A DNA stretch of 39,019 nucleotides from Clostridia bacterium (GTDB taxonomy: Bacteria; Bacillota; Thermoanaerobacteria; Thermoanaerobacterales; Thermoanaerobacteraceae). A program made the position numbers and the translations under genes. The stretch lies in the NCBI GenBank assembly GCA_012840485.1, contig DULG01000062.1, positions 1 through 39,019 on the forward strand, written 5' to 3'. A model generated the notes under the pieces. It had not been told where the DNA came from, ran no database searches, and saw only the letters and a list, made by a program, of their open reading frames with translations. The stretch's first letter is position 1, and every line of letters begins with the position of its first letter. Shown piece by piece: positions 8,521 through 18,621 of this stretch.

Positions 8521-11500
8521 TTAACTTCCTTTCACTACATTATTTTTTTGAATACTTCTATTTACAATATCTTTAAATCTTTCATAGCTATTGACCCAAT
8601 CAAAAACTACATCACTGGATACGGTGGCAAAATGTTTACGGGCACATTCAATTTTGGCTTTTTCCACATCGGTTAAATTAACTCTTTCTTTTTCAAATTT
8701 TGATTCCACAATAAAATACAACTTTGCCTTATGATCATCAACTTTATGGATTATTGCCCAGTCAGGGGTATAATTTCCATAAGGGGTTTCAATGACAAGT
8801 CCTCCCTTTTTCAATTTTGTAAAGAGAAGAACATCAGGATCTTCATCAAGGCTTCTTGCAAATTCATACTCCCCATGACTATCTACACGGATATATTTCT
8901 GGAGAGCTTTTCGGTATTCTTCTTTTGTTTTATATGCTTTTTTAGCACTTTCATTTAGCATCCATTGTTCAATTTCATCCACAGCAAAAATATTCTTCTC
9001 TTCAAACACAACTCCATCCAAAACCTCATATTCTATATTCTTAGCCTGGAATTCATTCAATTTATTCTGAAGAATCTTAATTACTTCATCTAAAATCTCC
9101 TGTTTCTGTAATAAAATTTTATTTTCCAAAGCCGAATAAATTCTGATTAAAGCTTTCCTTGGTAAGAAAGTTTGATGCATGAGATAATTTATTATTTCAA
9201 AATCACTTTTATTATTTTCTATTTCTTCTATTCCAAGATTAATTGTAAATTTAGCAGGATCATGTATTTGCAACTCATTAGATTTTTTGAAATCTATACC
9301 TCCTGTTGCTATTTCATATTGACGATAAATAAATTTATTAGTTAGATGTTTATTAATTTCTTCTATACTTTGTTTAATAAACTCCTCTTTATCAATGTTT
9401 ACATGGTAAATTGTTCTTTTGTTTATTCGTTCACGTAATTCTGCTAAAAGCTTTTGAAATTCTTTTTCCGTTACAAAACTGTGGTATCCATTTTCTACAG
9501 GTTCTTCATCACCATTTTTAATCTCAATTCGTTTACTACCTTTTGCTTTCATATTTTCTATAAATTTCTCTTTAATAGCTTCCTGATACGGTTGTAAAAT
9601 TGCATTTGTAAAATCATAATATATTATCTCTGCTGCATCTTTCGTTAGTTGGTTAGTTTTAGCATTAATAATTCCAGCATTAATAAGTTCAGTCCTAAAA
9701 GCTTCTACTGTATCTGCCACAAGAAATTCCTCTGGAATCCCAGCGTCTGCCAAGGTTTGATAAATAACTTCAAAAGTAACTTCTTCCTGATCTAGTCCTT
9801 CCTCCAATCTAAAATCTTTTTGCAAGGCTTCAGCGAAGTGTTCGTAATAGTCATTGGCAATTACAGTCAAAACATTTATTTCACTGTCAAAACACCGGTT
9901 TCCATAAATATCCACTGGCAGTCGCAAGCCTCGTCCTATTTCTTGCTTTTTAGCAATTTCTGAACTTCCTTTTTTTAATGTACACAGTTGGAAAACATTA
10001 GGGTTATCCCAGCCTTCTCTTAAAGCTGAATGAGAAAAAATAAATGCCAATGGTTCATCAAAAGAAATTAGTTCATCCTTTTTCTCTAAAATAAGTTGTA
10101 TTCCACGTTCAATATCTTCCTGGGATTTAGCTTTTACCTCCAGTTCATCTTTTTCCCAGTCCCAATCTTCTATTTCAGTTTCATTGTTTTTCTTATCCCG
10201 TGCAAAGTAACCTTCTCTTACTTTTTGCACATTCTGGTATTCAGGAAATAAATCAGGATATTTTTTAAAAAGTTCATTATATCTTGGATCTTTAATTACT
10301 TTCTCATATTCCTCATCAAAAATGCGGGCATAAATTCCTCGGCCGTCAGGTGCTTCACTATCTCTAAAATTTTTAACCCGATCTATAAAGAAAAGGGACA
10401 AAACTTTGATTTTATAGCCTTTTTCTAAAATTTTTAGTTGTTTTGTTAAATGCGTTTGTATAGTTAAACGGATTAATATTCTGATTAAGTCCAGTTCATC
10501 TAAATTATAATTATTTTCTCCTTCTTTTAATATTAAGATACCTTCCTTATAACCAATTTTCAATCCGTTAATTTTGTGCGGGTCTTCCAATACAATCATA
10601 TCTCTATATTGGGATAATTCTCCGGATAATTCATAAAGGCTTACCCCTTTTTGCACATTGAAGGTACGTAATTTAACCTGCCCGCCCGGTTCACGATAGA
10701 AAATTTCAATTTTTGCTTTTAAGTCCCGGGTAAATTCTATATAACGAACATAAGGGTAGTCTTTACTGATATTGCCATAAACAGTTTTAACCTCAATTTT
10801 CTTTACTAAATCCTGTTTATAAGCCTGGTACGAATCAAGTTTATATACTTGATGGTAAAGCTTTTTATGAGTTGCTGAATACCTTAAAATGAATAGCGGA
10901 TCCAATTCTTCAATAGCCTTTAAAGAAGCACTTTTCTTTTTCCCATTTCCTTCAAGTCGCTGTGGTTCATCTATAATGACAATTGGTTTAGTATATTTTA
11001 TTAGGTCCCACAAAACTCGCCCTCTTTCATCTTCTCTGCGAATTTTATTGCTGTCTTTATTAAATGCCTGTATATTCATAATTACAATGCGTAAATCCCT
11101 AGCTTCCACAAAGTCCATTAACTTATTTAAATTATTCGAATCATAAACGAAAGCATAATTTGAAATGTCAAGGTCATAAAGGGTTTTTAAATGTTCTTTC
11201 AAAATTTCAATATTTTTTTCTACTCCTTTACGAATAGCCACTGTAGGCACTACAATTATAAACTTTAAAAAATTATAATTTTTATAGAGCTCCAAAATAG
11301 TCCGCAAATATACGTAAGTTTTACCAGTACCTGTTTCCATTTCTACAGAAAAATTATATATAGGCTGTAAATCAGTAGATGGAAAGAGCATGTTTTGAGT
11401 TTGTATTTCTCGTAAATTTTCTAGAATAACATTCCTTCCTATGTCCAATCTATTCCTTATAATTTCCTCAGATATACGTCCTATATGTCGGGTTTTCCCA

Positions 11501-11619
11501 CGATAAATTACATCCCCCAGCTCCCGATCTTGTCCTCTAAAAAGGGTTACAACTGAGTTGATAGCTTTCTTTTGGTATTCTAAATTATCATCAAAGTTAA
11601 ATATAACTTTCCTTGTCAT
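8521..11619 (-). CDS. res: Type III restriction enzyme Res subunit (helicase-nuclease)
   Basis: This 1032-residue protein is a superfamily 2 ATPase joined to a C-terminal nuclease, as expected for type III Res. Walker A is METGTGKTYVY (K at about 100). Motif II is IIDEPQRLEG (217-220 are DEPQ) and motif III is YSATHKK. Motifs V/VI are HSALREGWDNPNVF and QEIGRGLRLPV. The C-terminal PD-(D/E)xK nuclease shows TPDWAII (D953) and VESK (E972, K974). All catalytic residues I can look for are present, so it should be active with Mod. The ATG follows AAGGAG with 8-base spacing and lies 12 bases after the mod stop, so it is the last gene of the four-gene operon. It should cut DNA at a distance from unmodified sites after translocation. 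Confidence 0.92.
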   Translation of the reverse strand: MTRKVIFNFDDNLEYQKKAINSVVTLFRGQDRELGDVIYRGKTRHIGRISEEIIRNRLDIGRNVILENLREIQTQNMLFPSTDLQPIYNFSVEMETGTGKTYVYLRTILELYKNYNFLKFIIVVPTVAIRKGVEKNIEILKEHLKTLYDLDISNYAFVYDSNNLNKLMDFVEARDLRIVIMNIQAFNKDSNKIRREDERGRVLWDLIKYTKPIVIIDEPQRLEGNGKKKSASLKAIEELDPLFILRYSATHKKLYHQVYKLDSYQAYKQDLVKKIEVKTVYGNISKDYPYVRYIEFTRDLKAKIEIFYREPGGQVKLRTFNVQKGVSLYELSGELSQYRDMIVLEDPHKINGLKIGYKEGILILKEGENNYNLDELDLIRILIRLTIQTHLTKQLKILEKGYKIKVLSLFFIDRVKNFRDSEAPDGRGIYARIFDEEYEKVIKDPRYNELFKKYPDLFPEYQNVQKVREGYFARDKKNNETEIEDWDWEKDELEVKAKSQEDIERGIQLILEKKDELISFDEPLAFIFSHSALREGWDNPNVFQLCTLKKGSSEIAKKQEIGRGLRLPVDIYGNRCFDSEINVLTVIANDYYEHFAEALQKDFRLEEGLDQEEVTFEVIYQTLADAGIPEEFLVADTVEAFRTELINAGIINAKTNQLTKDAAEIIYYDFTNAILQPYQEAIKEKFIENMKAKGSKRIEIKNGDEEPVENGYHSFVTEKEFQKLLAELRERINKRTIYHVNIDKEEFIKQSIEEINKHLTNKFIYRQYEIATGGIDFKKSNELQIHDPAKFTINLGIEEIENNKSDFEIINYLMHQTFLPRKALIRIYSALENKILLQKQEILDEVIKILQNKLNEFQAKNIEYEVLDGVVFEEKNIFAVDEIEQWMLNESAKKAYKTKEEYRKALQKYIRVDSHGEYEFARSLDEDPDVLLFTKLKKGGLVIETPYGNYTPDWAIIHKVDDHKAKLYFIVESKFEKERVNLTDVEKAKIECARKHFATVSSDVVFDWVNSYERFKDIVNRSIQKNNVVKGS

Positions 11620-11631
11620 TTAGCCCACTCC

Positions 11632-13509
11632 TTAAATAAACTCTACTCTGTAAGTCTGGTCTTTTCCCTGGTTAAAAAGCTTTATTTGTGTATCAAGTCT
11701 GTGCAAAATATTTAACTTCAAAGAAATATCATCATCAAAAGCACTATCTCTAAAAATAATTTTTATCGGTTTTGGTTCTAAAGAAGCTATTTTATCCACA
11801 ATATCACTGGTAATCGTTTCTTCAAGACATACTACTACACTATCGGCGAACATATATGTTCGATTCCCTATATTGGTAAGTTTTTCAATTTTAGATGTAA
11901 GTGGGAAATCTCTGTGACGTAGCATAATCTCATAAACTACATCAATATCAGTAAAGCCAGGATTAAAGTCTAAAGCATCCTTAACAGAAAGAGCGCTTTC
12001 GCTTAGAGTAATCTGCTCACCGTCAAAAACCTCATCATTCCATCGAATATTTGTTTCAGCTACCTTAAAAACTTTAAAACCAATATCAAGGTCATCAATC
12101 CACTCCTTATCCTTAAATTCTTCTTTAATCTTTTCTCCAGCCCTACGAATCCTTTCTTTACCAATATCAGCAATAGTTTTAAAGCCAGCTTTATAGGCTT
12201 CAGAATCCTCATCTACCTTTTCAGGGAGTTGCACCATAATAAATTTGCGTTTGCCACCATCTTCTGCATTAAGCTGCATAACTGCATGGGCTGTTGTAGC
12301 TGAACCAGAAAAGAAGTCAAGAATAACCATTTCCCTATCGTTTATAAATTTTATTAAGTTTAAAACAAATTTAACTGATTTTGGATAAGGGAAAATCTTA
12401 TCGCTATTAAACAGTTCACTAATATCTTGTTTTCCTTCAACAGTCCCTCCAAAATTAGTTGTAAGGCTCCTAGGTTTTTTACCTTTTTCATTCAATCTCT
12501 GTTTAAATTGTATAGACCAACTCCCATCATCCTTTTTTACAAATCTTATTTCTCCGTTTTTTAAATCTTTTTCAAATCTTTCTTTTGAGCGTATCCAATC
12601 ACCATTTATAATAGTTCCATCTGGAGCCATAATATCGTAATTTATGGGATTTTTTAGACCTGGTCTTGCAAAAGTATCCCAAAAATATCTACCGAATTCA
12701 TCTTTTTCCTTATATCTTTTTAAATATTCTTCATCATGTTCAATAAACATTTCATCTAAGTAAAGAATATCTTTACAATAAACTAGAATATAATCATGTT
12801 CTTTTACTATGTATTTACTATCACTTCCACCGCCAATCTTTGATTGCCTGATAAATACACCAACAAAATTCTCCTCCCCAAAAATCTCATCACAAATCTT
12901 TCTTAAATTTGCCACTTCATTATCATCAATACTAATAAAAATTACTCCATCATCGGAAAGCAAATCTTTAGCTACTTTTAAGCGTGGATACATCATATTC
13001 AACCAATTGGAATGGAAGCGTGCAGAACTTCTCTGGTTTTTAATTAATCGCTCACCATTCTCGTCAAGTTCGCCTTCTTCTTTATCACTTTCTTCTTTTA
13101 ATTTTTTGAAATTATCTTTATAAATAAAATCATTGCCAGTATTATAAGGTGGATCTATGTAAATCATTTTTATCTTGCCATAGTACGAATTTCTAAGAAG
13201 TTTTAAGACCTCTAAGTTGTCTCCTTCAATATAAAGATTTTCTGTAGTATCTGGGTTTTTACTCTCTTCAGGTACGTATTTTAAAGTTTTTCCAACCACA
13301 TCGGTTAAAGCAAGCTGTTTGGCCAGTGTCTTTCCTGGCCAGGTAAGCTCATATTTTTCCTTTCCTACTTCTTCAAATTGACCAAGCTCTTGCTTTAGCG
13401 CCTCAAAATCTACCTGACCATCTTTTACTGCCGCAGGAAACAATTCAACAAGTTTTTTAAGATTATCTTGAACTGGATTAAATATTTCCTTTGACACTTT
13501 GTTTTCCAT
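11632..13509 (-). CDS. mod: Type III-like DNA methyltransferase Mod subunit
   Basis: This 625-residue protein is an adenine-N6 or cytosine-N4 DNA methylase of the beta class. The catalytic motif IV comes first, YIDPPYNTGNDF (DPPY at 119-122). The S-adenosylmethionine-binding motif comes later, ILDFFSGSATTAH (398-406). The segment between, about residues 220-395, would be the target-recognition domain and is the part expected to vary between strains. The N-terminal 60 residues and C-terminal 150 residues are typical of Mod proteins that bind Res. It starts 13 bases after the DUF4391 stop and runs into res. In known type III systems Mod supplies both methylation and site recognition. The target sequence cannot be read here. 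Confidence 0.92.
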   Translation of the reverse strand: MENKVSKEIFNPVQDNLKKLVELFPAAVKDGQVDFEALKQELGQFEEVGKEKYELTWPGKTLAKQLALTDVVGKTLKYVPEESKNPDTTENLYIEGDNLEVLKLLRNSYYGKIKMIYIDPPYNTGNDFIYKDNFKKLKEESDKEEGELDENGERLIKNQRSSARFHSNWLNMMYPRLKVAKDLLSDDGVIFISIDDNEVANLRKICDEIFGEENFVGVFIRQSKIGGGSDSKYIVKEHDYILVYCKDILYLDEMFIEHDEEYLKRYKEKDEFGRYFWDTFARPGLKNPINYDIMAPDGTIINGDWIRSKERFEKDLKNGEIRFVKKDDGSWSIQFKQRLNEKGKKPRSLTTNFGGTVEGKQDISELFNSDKIFPYPKSVKFVLNLIKFINDREMVILDFFSGSATTAHAVMQLNAEDGGKRKFIMVQLPEKVDEDSEAYKAGFKTIADIGKERIRRAGEKIKEEFKDKEWIDDLDIGFKVFKVAETNIRWNDEVFDGEQITLSESALSVKDALDFNPGFTDIDVVYEIMLRHRDFPLTSKIEKLTNIGNRTYMFADSVVVCLEETITSDIVDKIASLEPKPIKIIFRDSAFDDDISLKLNILHRLDTQIKLFNQGKDQTYRVEFI

Positions 13510-13522
13510 TTTGTTACCCCTC

Positions 13523-14248
13523 CTAAATAGCGATTATTTCATTTAATCTTAAAAGAATATTTTTTATTTCTGAATTAAAGCTTGCTTTTTCCGCTAATGT
13601 GATCGACTTGCTCAGATGATTTTGGAGATTTATGATTTTCTTTAGAAGCATCATAATTTCATTCATTTTTTCAATATCATAAAAGATTTTGGTCTCTAAT
13701 GCCTTTAAAGCTCCCCCCCACAAACGTTTATATGTAATAAGATAGGCTTTAGTTATAATTTCTGTGTAAAAGGTGAGTTTGTTAGCAGTGTTTAATATTT
13801 TAGCAAAAGCTAAATATTGATCAAATAATGTTGCATTTTCATCTGGGAAAAATAAAGAACTTCTCTGAGTAAAAATTATATCATCTATGACAATTTCCTG
13901 CGAATCAATTTTACTTAATCTTTTTAAAGCAAAACAGTACAGGTAATTGCCTTTATTATCAATAAACCGTAATACCGCAGGAGGTTTAACTATTTTTTGT
14001 AAAATTCCGCCAATAAAATTAGAATACTTTAAGTCATTAACTTTTATATCAAAATAAAGAATAGCTTGATAGTTATAATCATTGTTTATTAATGACGGTA
14101 TTTCTTCTCCAATTATTTGGTGTGTTAAAATTATTCCTTTAACATCTTCTTTAAATTTTTGTTTCTCTTGTTTTGTTAGTTCCCCGGTTAAAAAGGTTTT
14201 TATATCGAAATTTTTATCAATCTTATATCTCTCAGGTACTCCAAGCAT
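13523..14248 (-). CDS. DUF4391 family protein in the restriction operon
   Basis: This 241-residue protein matches the DUF4391 type in length and overall pattern: an alpha/beta N-terminal two thirds (IGEEIPSLINNDYNYQAILYF, and a stretch reading CFALKRLSKI) and a helical C-terminus with a leucine/isoleucine heptad (MMLLKKIINLQNHLSKSI, about 195-212). No catalytic motif or membrane segment is visible. The family has no settled function. It starts directly after the helicase stop (TAA then ATG) and lies 13 bases before mod, so it is translationally coupled to both. The helicase-DUF4391-mod-res order suggests an adaptor between the helicase and the modification enzymes; that is inference. Confidence 0.7.
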   Translation of the reverse strand: MLGVPERYKIDKNFDIKTFLTGELTKQEKQKFKEDVKGIILTHQIIGEEIPSLINNDYNYQAILYFDIKVNDLKYSNFIGGILQKIVKPPAVLRFIDNKGNYLYCFALKRLSKIDSQEIVIDDIIFTQRSSLFFPDENATLFDQYLAFAKILNTANKLTFYTEIITKAYLITYKRLWGGALKALETKIFYDIEKMNEIMMLLKKIINLQNHLSKSITLAEKASFNSEIKNILLRLNEIIAI

Positions 14249-17200
14249 TTACATCACCACAAGAAAGGATACTAACTCAAAATCATCAGCACTTGTATGG
14301 GCAAATTCATTTTCGTAGCCACCAAAGTCAAAAATACTTGTTTCAGCTTTTCTTTCTTCCTCACCTTTAATACTATCAATTGCCTTATTCAAAAGATTTG
14401 AATAAAAGCTCATATCAGTTGCATTTTTAGTTTGCTGATTAAACAAATCAATTAGTTCGGTATTTGGTTTATTTTTCCCATAAGAAAGCTTTCTAAATTG
14501 CATTAAAGTCTCTCGTGAACTACCGCTTCCAAAATATATTTCACCGTCATGGGTAACATAAATTAAGTAATAGGGGTAAAGAGAACTATTACTTTCAGGC
14601 TTAGTATTATCTTCAAGATGCCTAAAGCAAAAGATACAACCTGGTTTTTCCCCTTTAACCACAGAATAAATTCCTCTCGGTACTTTTTTTATTTCAGGAT
14701 GACTACGCACATACATGGACAACTCATATAGGTAATCGTTCATATTTAGGTCTGTTATAGAAATATTATCTGATAATTCATCAATATCAACTATTTCATT
14801 TTGCAATCGTTCCAATTGCTTTTTACGAAAGTCGAAGTCATTTAAATCTGGATTTAATATATCATCTTCTCCGGTTGCAGTCAAATTTACCGCCAGCATT
14901 TTTTGTTTGACACGGTATTCTAATTGAAGATATTCATTTAATTCTAAATTCGGGAAAAAATTTATCATAGCTATTCGTTCATTTTTGCTTCCAATCCTAT
15001 CAATACGACCAAAGCGTTGAATTAAAATAACTGGATTCCATTGAATATCATAATTTACCACGCAATCAGCATCTTGAAGGTTTTGTCCTTCGGAAATACA
15101 ATCAGTAGCAATAAGAATATCTATTTGTTCATTTTCGGGTAATTTTCTCCCTAATTTAGAATTGGGAGAGAAATAAGATAGTATAGTATTAAATTCTTTA
15201 GAAATATTTAGCGTTGTTTTAGGTTCGCCTGTCCCAGTTACAAGCGCAGTATGAATTCCATGTTTTTTCATTTCTTGTGCAAGAGTATCATAAAGATAAT
15301 ATGCGGTATCAGCAAAAGCAGTAAAAATTAATACTTTTTTATTGCCTGGATTATAAGGTGTCTTAGTTATTTTTTCTTCTAAAAAGTTTAATAAGGTTTT
15401 TAATTTTTCATCTCTCTGTTCTTGCAGAACAATATCAACACTTTTCAATAATTCTTCTATTTTCCCTTTATCGTGATATAAGTCAGCCAAATATATTCCT
15501 TTCATTAAATGATTAACATTTATTTCATACTTATAATCCAATAATAATTCTTCATCGTCATCTGATTCTTCAAATTCTACTTCTAAATCTTCACTACTTT
15601 TTTCAAGCAATTCTATATATCTATCAATTCTCTGAAGAAGACGTTGTAAAGTCTCCCTAAAAGCATAAACAGAGCTTTCTAACCTTTTAAATAAATTGAA
15701 TCGGTGTAGTACGGAAACAAAATATTCTCTTTCTTCATGATTAAATAGCACTCTGTCACCACGAACTGTTTGGAATTTTTCTACATAATATTGCTTGTAT
15801 TCAGGTTTAATGTATTTCATAGGTTGATAAACTGCAAGTGTTAACATATCAAGCTTTTCATCTGTATCATAAAATTTTAGTAATTCCCCTTTGCTATCAA
15901 TTTCTGGTTTATAAGTTTTTGGTGGAAGTTTTTCAGGAAAACTACCTATTTCATCATTGCCATAATACATAGTGATATGCTTACGACTTCTCGAAATTGT
16001 AACCATTTCAAGAAGTTTAAAAAATTCTGATGGAAGATTATCCAATAAATCCTTTTTATTTCTATTTGGCTCTTTAATCCAATCATTTATTACTTTTTGC
16101 GCTTTTTTTAATACCCCTTCAATGCTGGAAATGCCATCTTCCTTAAAAGCTTCGTCATTATCTATAGTAATTGTGCTCAACTGATTTTTTAAGTCATTTA
16201 GAGAATTGTTTACAGGTGTAGCTGTCAGCATTAAAACTTTTGTTCTAACCCCTTTTTTAATAATTTCATTTATCAATCTTCCATAACGTGAAAGTCTTTC
16301 CGGATTATCATTGCGATTTCTAAAGTTATGGGACTCATCAATAACAACCAAATCATAATTTCCCCAGTTTATTCTGGATAAATCAAGGCCGCTACGGGAT
16401 CTCCCAAAACGACGACTTAAATCACTATGACAAAGAATATCAAATGCAAACCGATCTCTCGCAAAACGGTTATCTATGTAAGAATTTCTGAATGAATCCC
16501 AGTTATCATACAACTTTGCCGGTGTTAAAACTAAAACTCTATGCTGTCGTAACTCATAATATTTTATTATAGCTAATGCTTCAAAAGTTTTTCCAAGCCC
16601 TACGCTATCAGCAATAATGCAGCCATTATATTTTTCAATTTTGCGTATAGCAGAAACCACTGCATCTTTTTGAAATCGAAAAAGACTTTTCCAAATCTCA
16701 GTATCTTTAAAACCAATATGATCGCTTTCAAATCGCTCTATATCGGAATCTAATTGGTCTCCAAAAAGTTCATAAAGGGTAAAAAAATAAAGAAATTCCG
16801 GATCGTATTCTTTATAAATGAAATTAAGATTTTCTAAAAGTTGCTTCTTGAAATCTTCTGTATATCCCTTATTGTTCCAAATAAGTTCAAAACTTCTTTT
16901 AAGTTCTTTGACCTGTTTCGAATCAGTAATTTCTATATTAAAATTCATTGGAACTATACCATTTTTCCTGGTTTTGCGGATAATTTCCAAAGAAGAATCC
17001 CCAAAAACTCCATAGTCTTCATCTATTAATATGAAATTGCTTTTTAAAAGCTCTTTCTTTTTTATCCTTTTTACATTCACGTGTTTTTCAATAAAATTAT
17101 ACATACTACGAGCTTTGCTTAGATGCCCCAATTTATTTTTTTCAACTATTTCATAGGAGTTAAAAAATATATTATCAGCAATTCTACCAATTTCAAATTC

Positions 17201-17410
17201 CCGAGAAATTTCTTTGCCAGTAGGAATATAAGTAGAATCTCTTAGAACAAGATTTATTTCTTTGACTTTTTCCATGTCGAATTGCAATTCACTAAAAACA
17301 GAAAGTGTTAATTTATCATTAACAATGTTTATTGTACTATTCTTTTTATTTTTAAGTATAGTTTTTATCCGTTGTATTAAAACATCATTGGAATTTATTA
17401 CTTCAGCCAT
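14249..17410 (-). CDS. SNF2/RapA-like helicase of the restriction operon
   Basis: This 1053-residue superfamily 2 ATPase shows Walker A IADSVGLGKTFEA (about 267-277), Walker B VVIDESHNFRNR, motif III LTATPVNNS, and a C-terminal helicase lobe with ILIATDCISEGQNLQDADCV and motif VI IQRFGRIDRIGS. It has the HepA/RapA style of a DNA translocase. The first ~240 residues hold no obvious enzyme motif. FILIDEDYGVFGDSSLEII followed by FNIEITDSKQVKELKRSFE recalls the second half of a phospholipase D-like fold without a clear HxK, but that is tentative. The ATG at 17410 is chosen because GAGG lies 9 bases upstream; a GTG at 17425 has no ribosome site. It heads the four-gene operon. DrmD of DISARM is a comparable SNF2 helicase, but the DISARM core genes drmA, drmB and drmC are absent. 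Confidence 0.82.
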   Translation of the reverse strand: MAEVINSNDVLIQRIKTILKNKKNSTINIVNDKLTLSVFSELQFDMEKVKEINLVLRDSTYIPTGKEISREFEIGRIADNIFFNSYEIVEKNKLGHLSKARSMYNFIEKHVNVKRIKKKELLKSNFILIDEDYGVFGDSSLEIIRKTRKNGIVPMNFNIEITDSKQVKELKRSFELIWNNKGYTEDFKKQLLENLNFIYKEYDPEFLYFFTLYELFGDQLDSDIERFESDHIGFKDTEIWKSLFRFQKDAVVSAIRKIEKYNGCIIADSVGLGKTFEALAIIKYYELRQHRVLVLTPAKLYDNWDSFRNSYIDNRFARDRFAFDILCHSDLSRRFGRSRSGLDLSRINWGNYDLVVIDESHNFRNRNDNPERLSRYGRLINEIIKKGVRTKVLMLTATPVNNSLNDLKNQLSTITIDNDEAFKEDGISSIEGVLKKAQKVINDWIKEPNRNKKDLLDNLPSEFFKLLEMVTISRSRKHITMYYGNDEIGSFPEKLPPKTYKPEIDSKGELLKFYDTDEKLDMLTLAVYQPMKYIKPEYKQYYVEKFQTVRGDRVLFNHEEREYFVSVLHRFNLFKRLESSVYAFRETLQRLLQRIDRYIELLEKSSEDLEVEFEESDDDEELLLDYKYEINVNHLMKGIYLADLYHDKGKIEELLKSVDIVLQEQRDEKLKTLLNFLEEKITKTPYNPGNKKVLIFTAFADTAYYLYDTLAQEMKKHGIHTALVTGTGEPKTTLNISKEFNTILSYFSPNSKLGRKLPENEQIDILIATDCISEGQNLQDADCVVNYDIQWNPVILIQRFGRIDRIGSKNERIAMINFFPNLELNEYLQLEYRVKQKMLAVNLTATGEDDILNPDLNDFDFRKKQLERLQNEIVDIDELSDNISITDLNMNDYLYELSMYVRSHPEIKKVPRGIYSVVKGEKPGCIFCFRHLEDNTKPESNSSLYPYYLIYVTHDGEIYFGSGSSRETLMQFRKLSYGKNKPNTELIDLFNQQTKNATDMSFYSNLLNKAIDSIKGEEERKAETSIFDFGGYENEFAHTSADDFELVSFLVVM

Positions 17411-17534
17411 TCTCCTATCCCTCACCTTTTAGTAACCTATCATATATAATAACATACTGCATAAGAATATTACATAAACCTCTATAAATCAAAAAATGTA
17501 TTTTAGCACGCCTAAGAGTTTAACACATTTACAG

Positions 17535-18437
17535 TCATTCTTCAAAATAGTCATTATCAATTCTTTTTATCTCGTATAGTTCCTGTATTGTTACACCAAC
17601 ATTAAAATCTATCATATATTCAGCTAATTTATGTCCATCGATTAAAATTATTTTTTTACTTGTTAATCTTTCAACATATTCTTTAGCATCTTTTGTAAAA
17701 TTAGAAGTTGTTATAAAAATACCTTTACTTGCCCCTTGTCCCTCTAAAGCTCCTGCAAATGCTTGAACTACTGGTCTTCCAACAGGGCTATCTTTCCATT
17801 TTTTGGCTTGTATATAAATTTTGTCAAGTCCTAGTTTATCTTCATTGATTATACCATCTATTCCCTCATCATTTGTTTTTTGGGTTCTTTCCTTTGCTTC
17901 TTCCTTAGAACCCCCATATCCCATTTTTATTAACAAGTCTAACACTATTTCTTCGAATTTATAAAAGTCTACTTCTTTTAACTTTTCCAATAATTCGTCT
18001 ATTAGAGAATCTTTTATTTCATCATAAGCATTGCTAATTCTTTCAAATGGTGTCATATTGCCTATCGGGGGCTTTTTAGGAGGTTCTGGTAATTTCTTGG
18101 CCTTTTTAAATTTTCTGAAATTTTCATACCTCATTAAAAATTCATCATCTAACCGTTCAATTCGCTCTGTAAGTACCTTTTTGCCTTCTTCTGTAATCTT
18201 AAATTCTCCTCTTTTGGGAGACTCTATAAGTCCTGCCTTTTTTAAATATGTAGCCGCCCATCCTATTCTATTATAAAAAATTTTAATACCACTCTCACGT
18301 CTTGAATTTACTTCTTTCTCTGTTAAGTTAAATACATTTTTAAGTTTTTCTTCTAATTCTTTATACTTGTGTGTTTCATCATCAGAAAGAATTTTAAGTA
18401 ATGGCAACATAATCTCTTCATATGTAGGTATAGCCAT
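17535..18437 (-). CDS. mrr: Mrr-type restriction endonuclease
   Basis: This 300-residue protein has an N-terminal winged-helix Mrr_N domain (residues 1-90: PTYEEIMLPLLKIL, then RIGWAATYLKKAGLIESPKRG and FKITEEG). A C-terminal Mrr catalytic domain spans about 155-285. The endonuclease core reads KMGYGGSKEEA, then NDEGIDGIINED (D194), then IYIQAKKWKDSPVGRPVVQ (Q210-x-K212), the usual D…QxK form of the PD-(D/E)xK fold. FITTSNFTKDAKEYVE completes the family pattern. Mrr enzymes cut methylated foreign DNA as type IV restriction. It stands alone, about 120 bases upstream of the helicase operon with an AT-rich gap between. Its methylation-dependent activity would have to tolerate the mod methylase nearby. 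Confidence 0.9.
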   Translation of the reverse strand: MAIPTYEEIMLPLLKILSDDETHKYKELEEKLKNVFNLTEKEVNSRRESGIKIFYNRIGWAATYLKKAGLIESPKRGEFKITEEGKKVLTERIERLDDEFLMRYENFRKFKKAKKLPEPPKKPPIGNMTPFERISNAYDEIKDSLIDELLEKLKEVDFYKFEEIVLDLLIKMGYGGSKEEAKERTQKTNDEGIDGIINEDKLGLDKIYIQAKKWKDSPVGRPVVQAFAGALEGQGASKGIFITTSNFTKDAKEYVERLTSKKIILIDGHKLAEYMIDFNVGVTIQELYEIKRIDNDYFEE

Positions 18438-18520
18438 TTTATCAACCCCTATTTTATGTATCTTTATATATATTCAACAAAACTTTATAAAATCCTTTAA
18501 AACTATATATGAAAATAGAA

Positions 18521-18551
18521 AACAGGCATCAATTAAAGCATATTGCCTGTT
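18521..18551 (-). terminator. Intrinsic terminator after the membrane protein gene
   Basis: Arms aacaggca (18521-18528) and tgcctgtt (18544-18551) form an 8-bp stem. On the minus strand it is followed by TTCTATTTT, and on the plus strand by TTTTTT, so it could work in both directions. It isolates mrr from the upstream gene. Confidence 0.65.
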
Positions 18552-18621
18552 TTTTTAATATATTTTTTATTTATATAATCTGTCTTTAATTCTTAATAAG
18601 CATTTTTCTTTGAGTATATAC

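Noticed and set aside
14249-17410. A DISARM system including the SNF2-like helicase
   Set aside because: drmA, drmB and drmC are absent, and the adjacent genes are type III mod and res. I keep only the resemblance of the helicase to DrmD.
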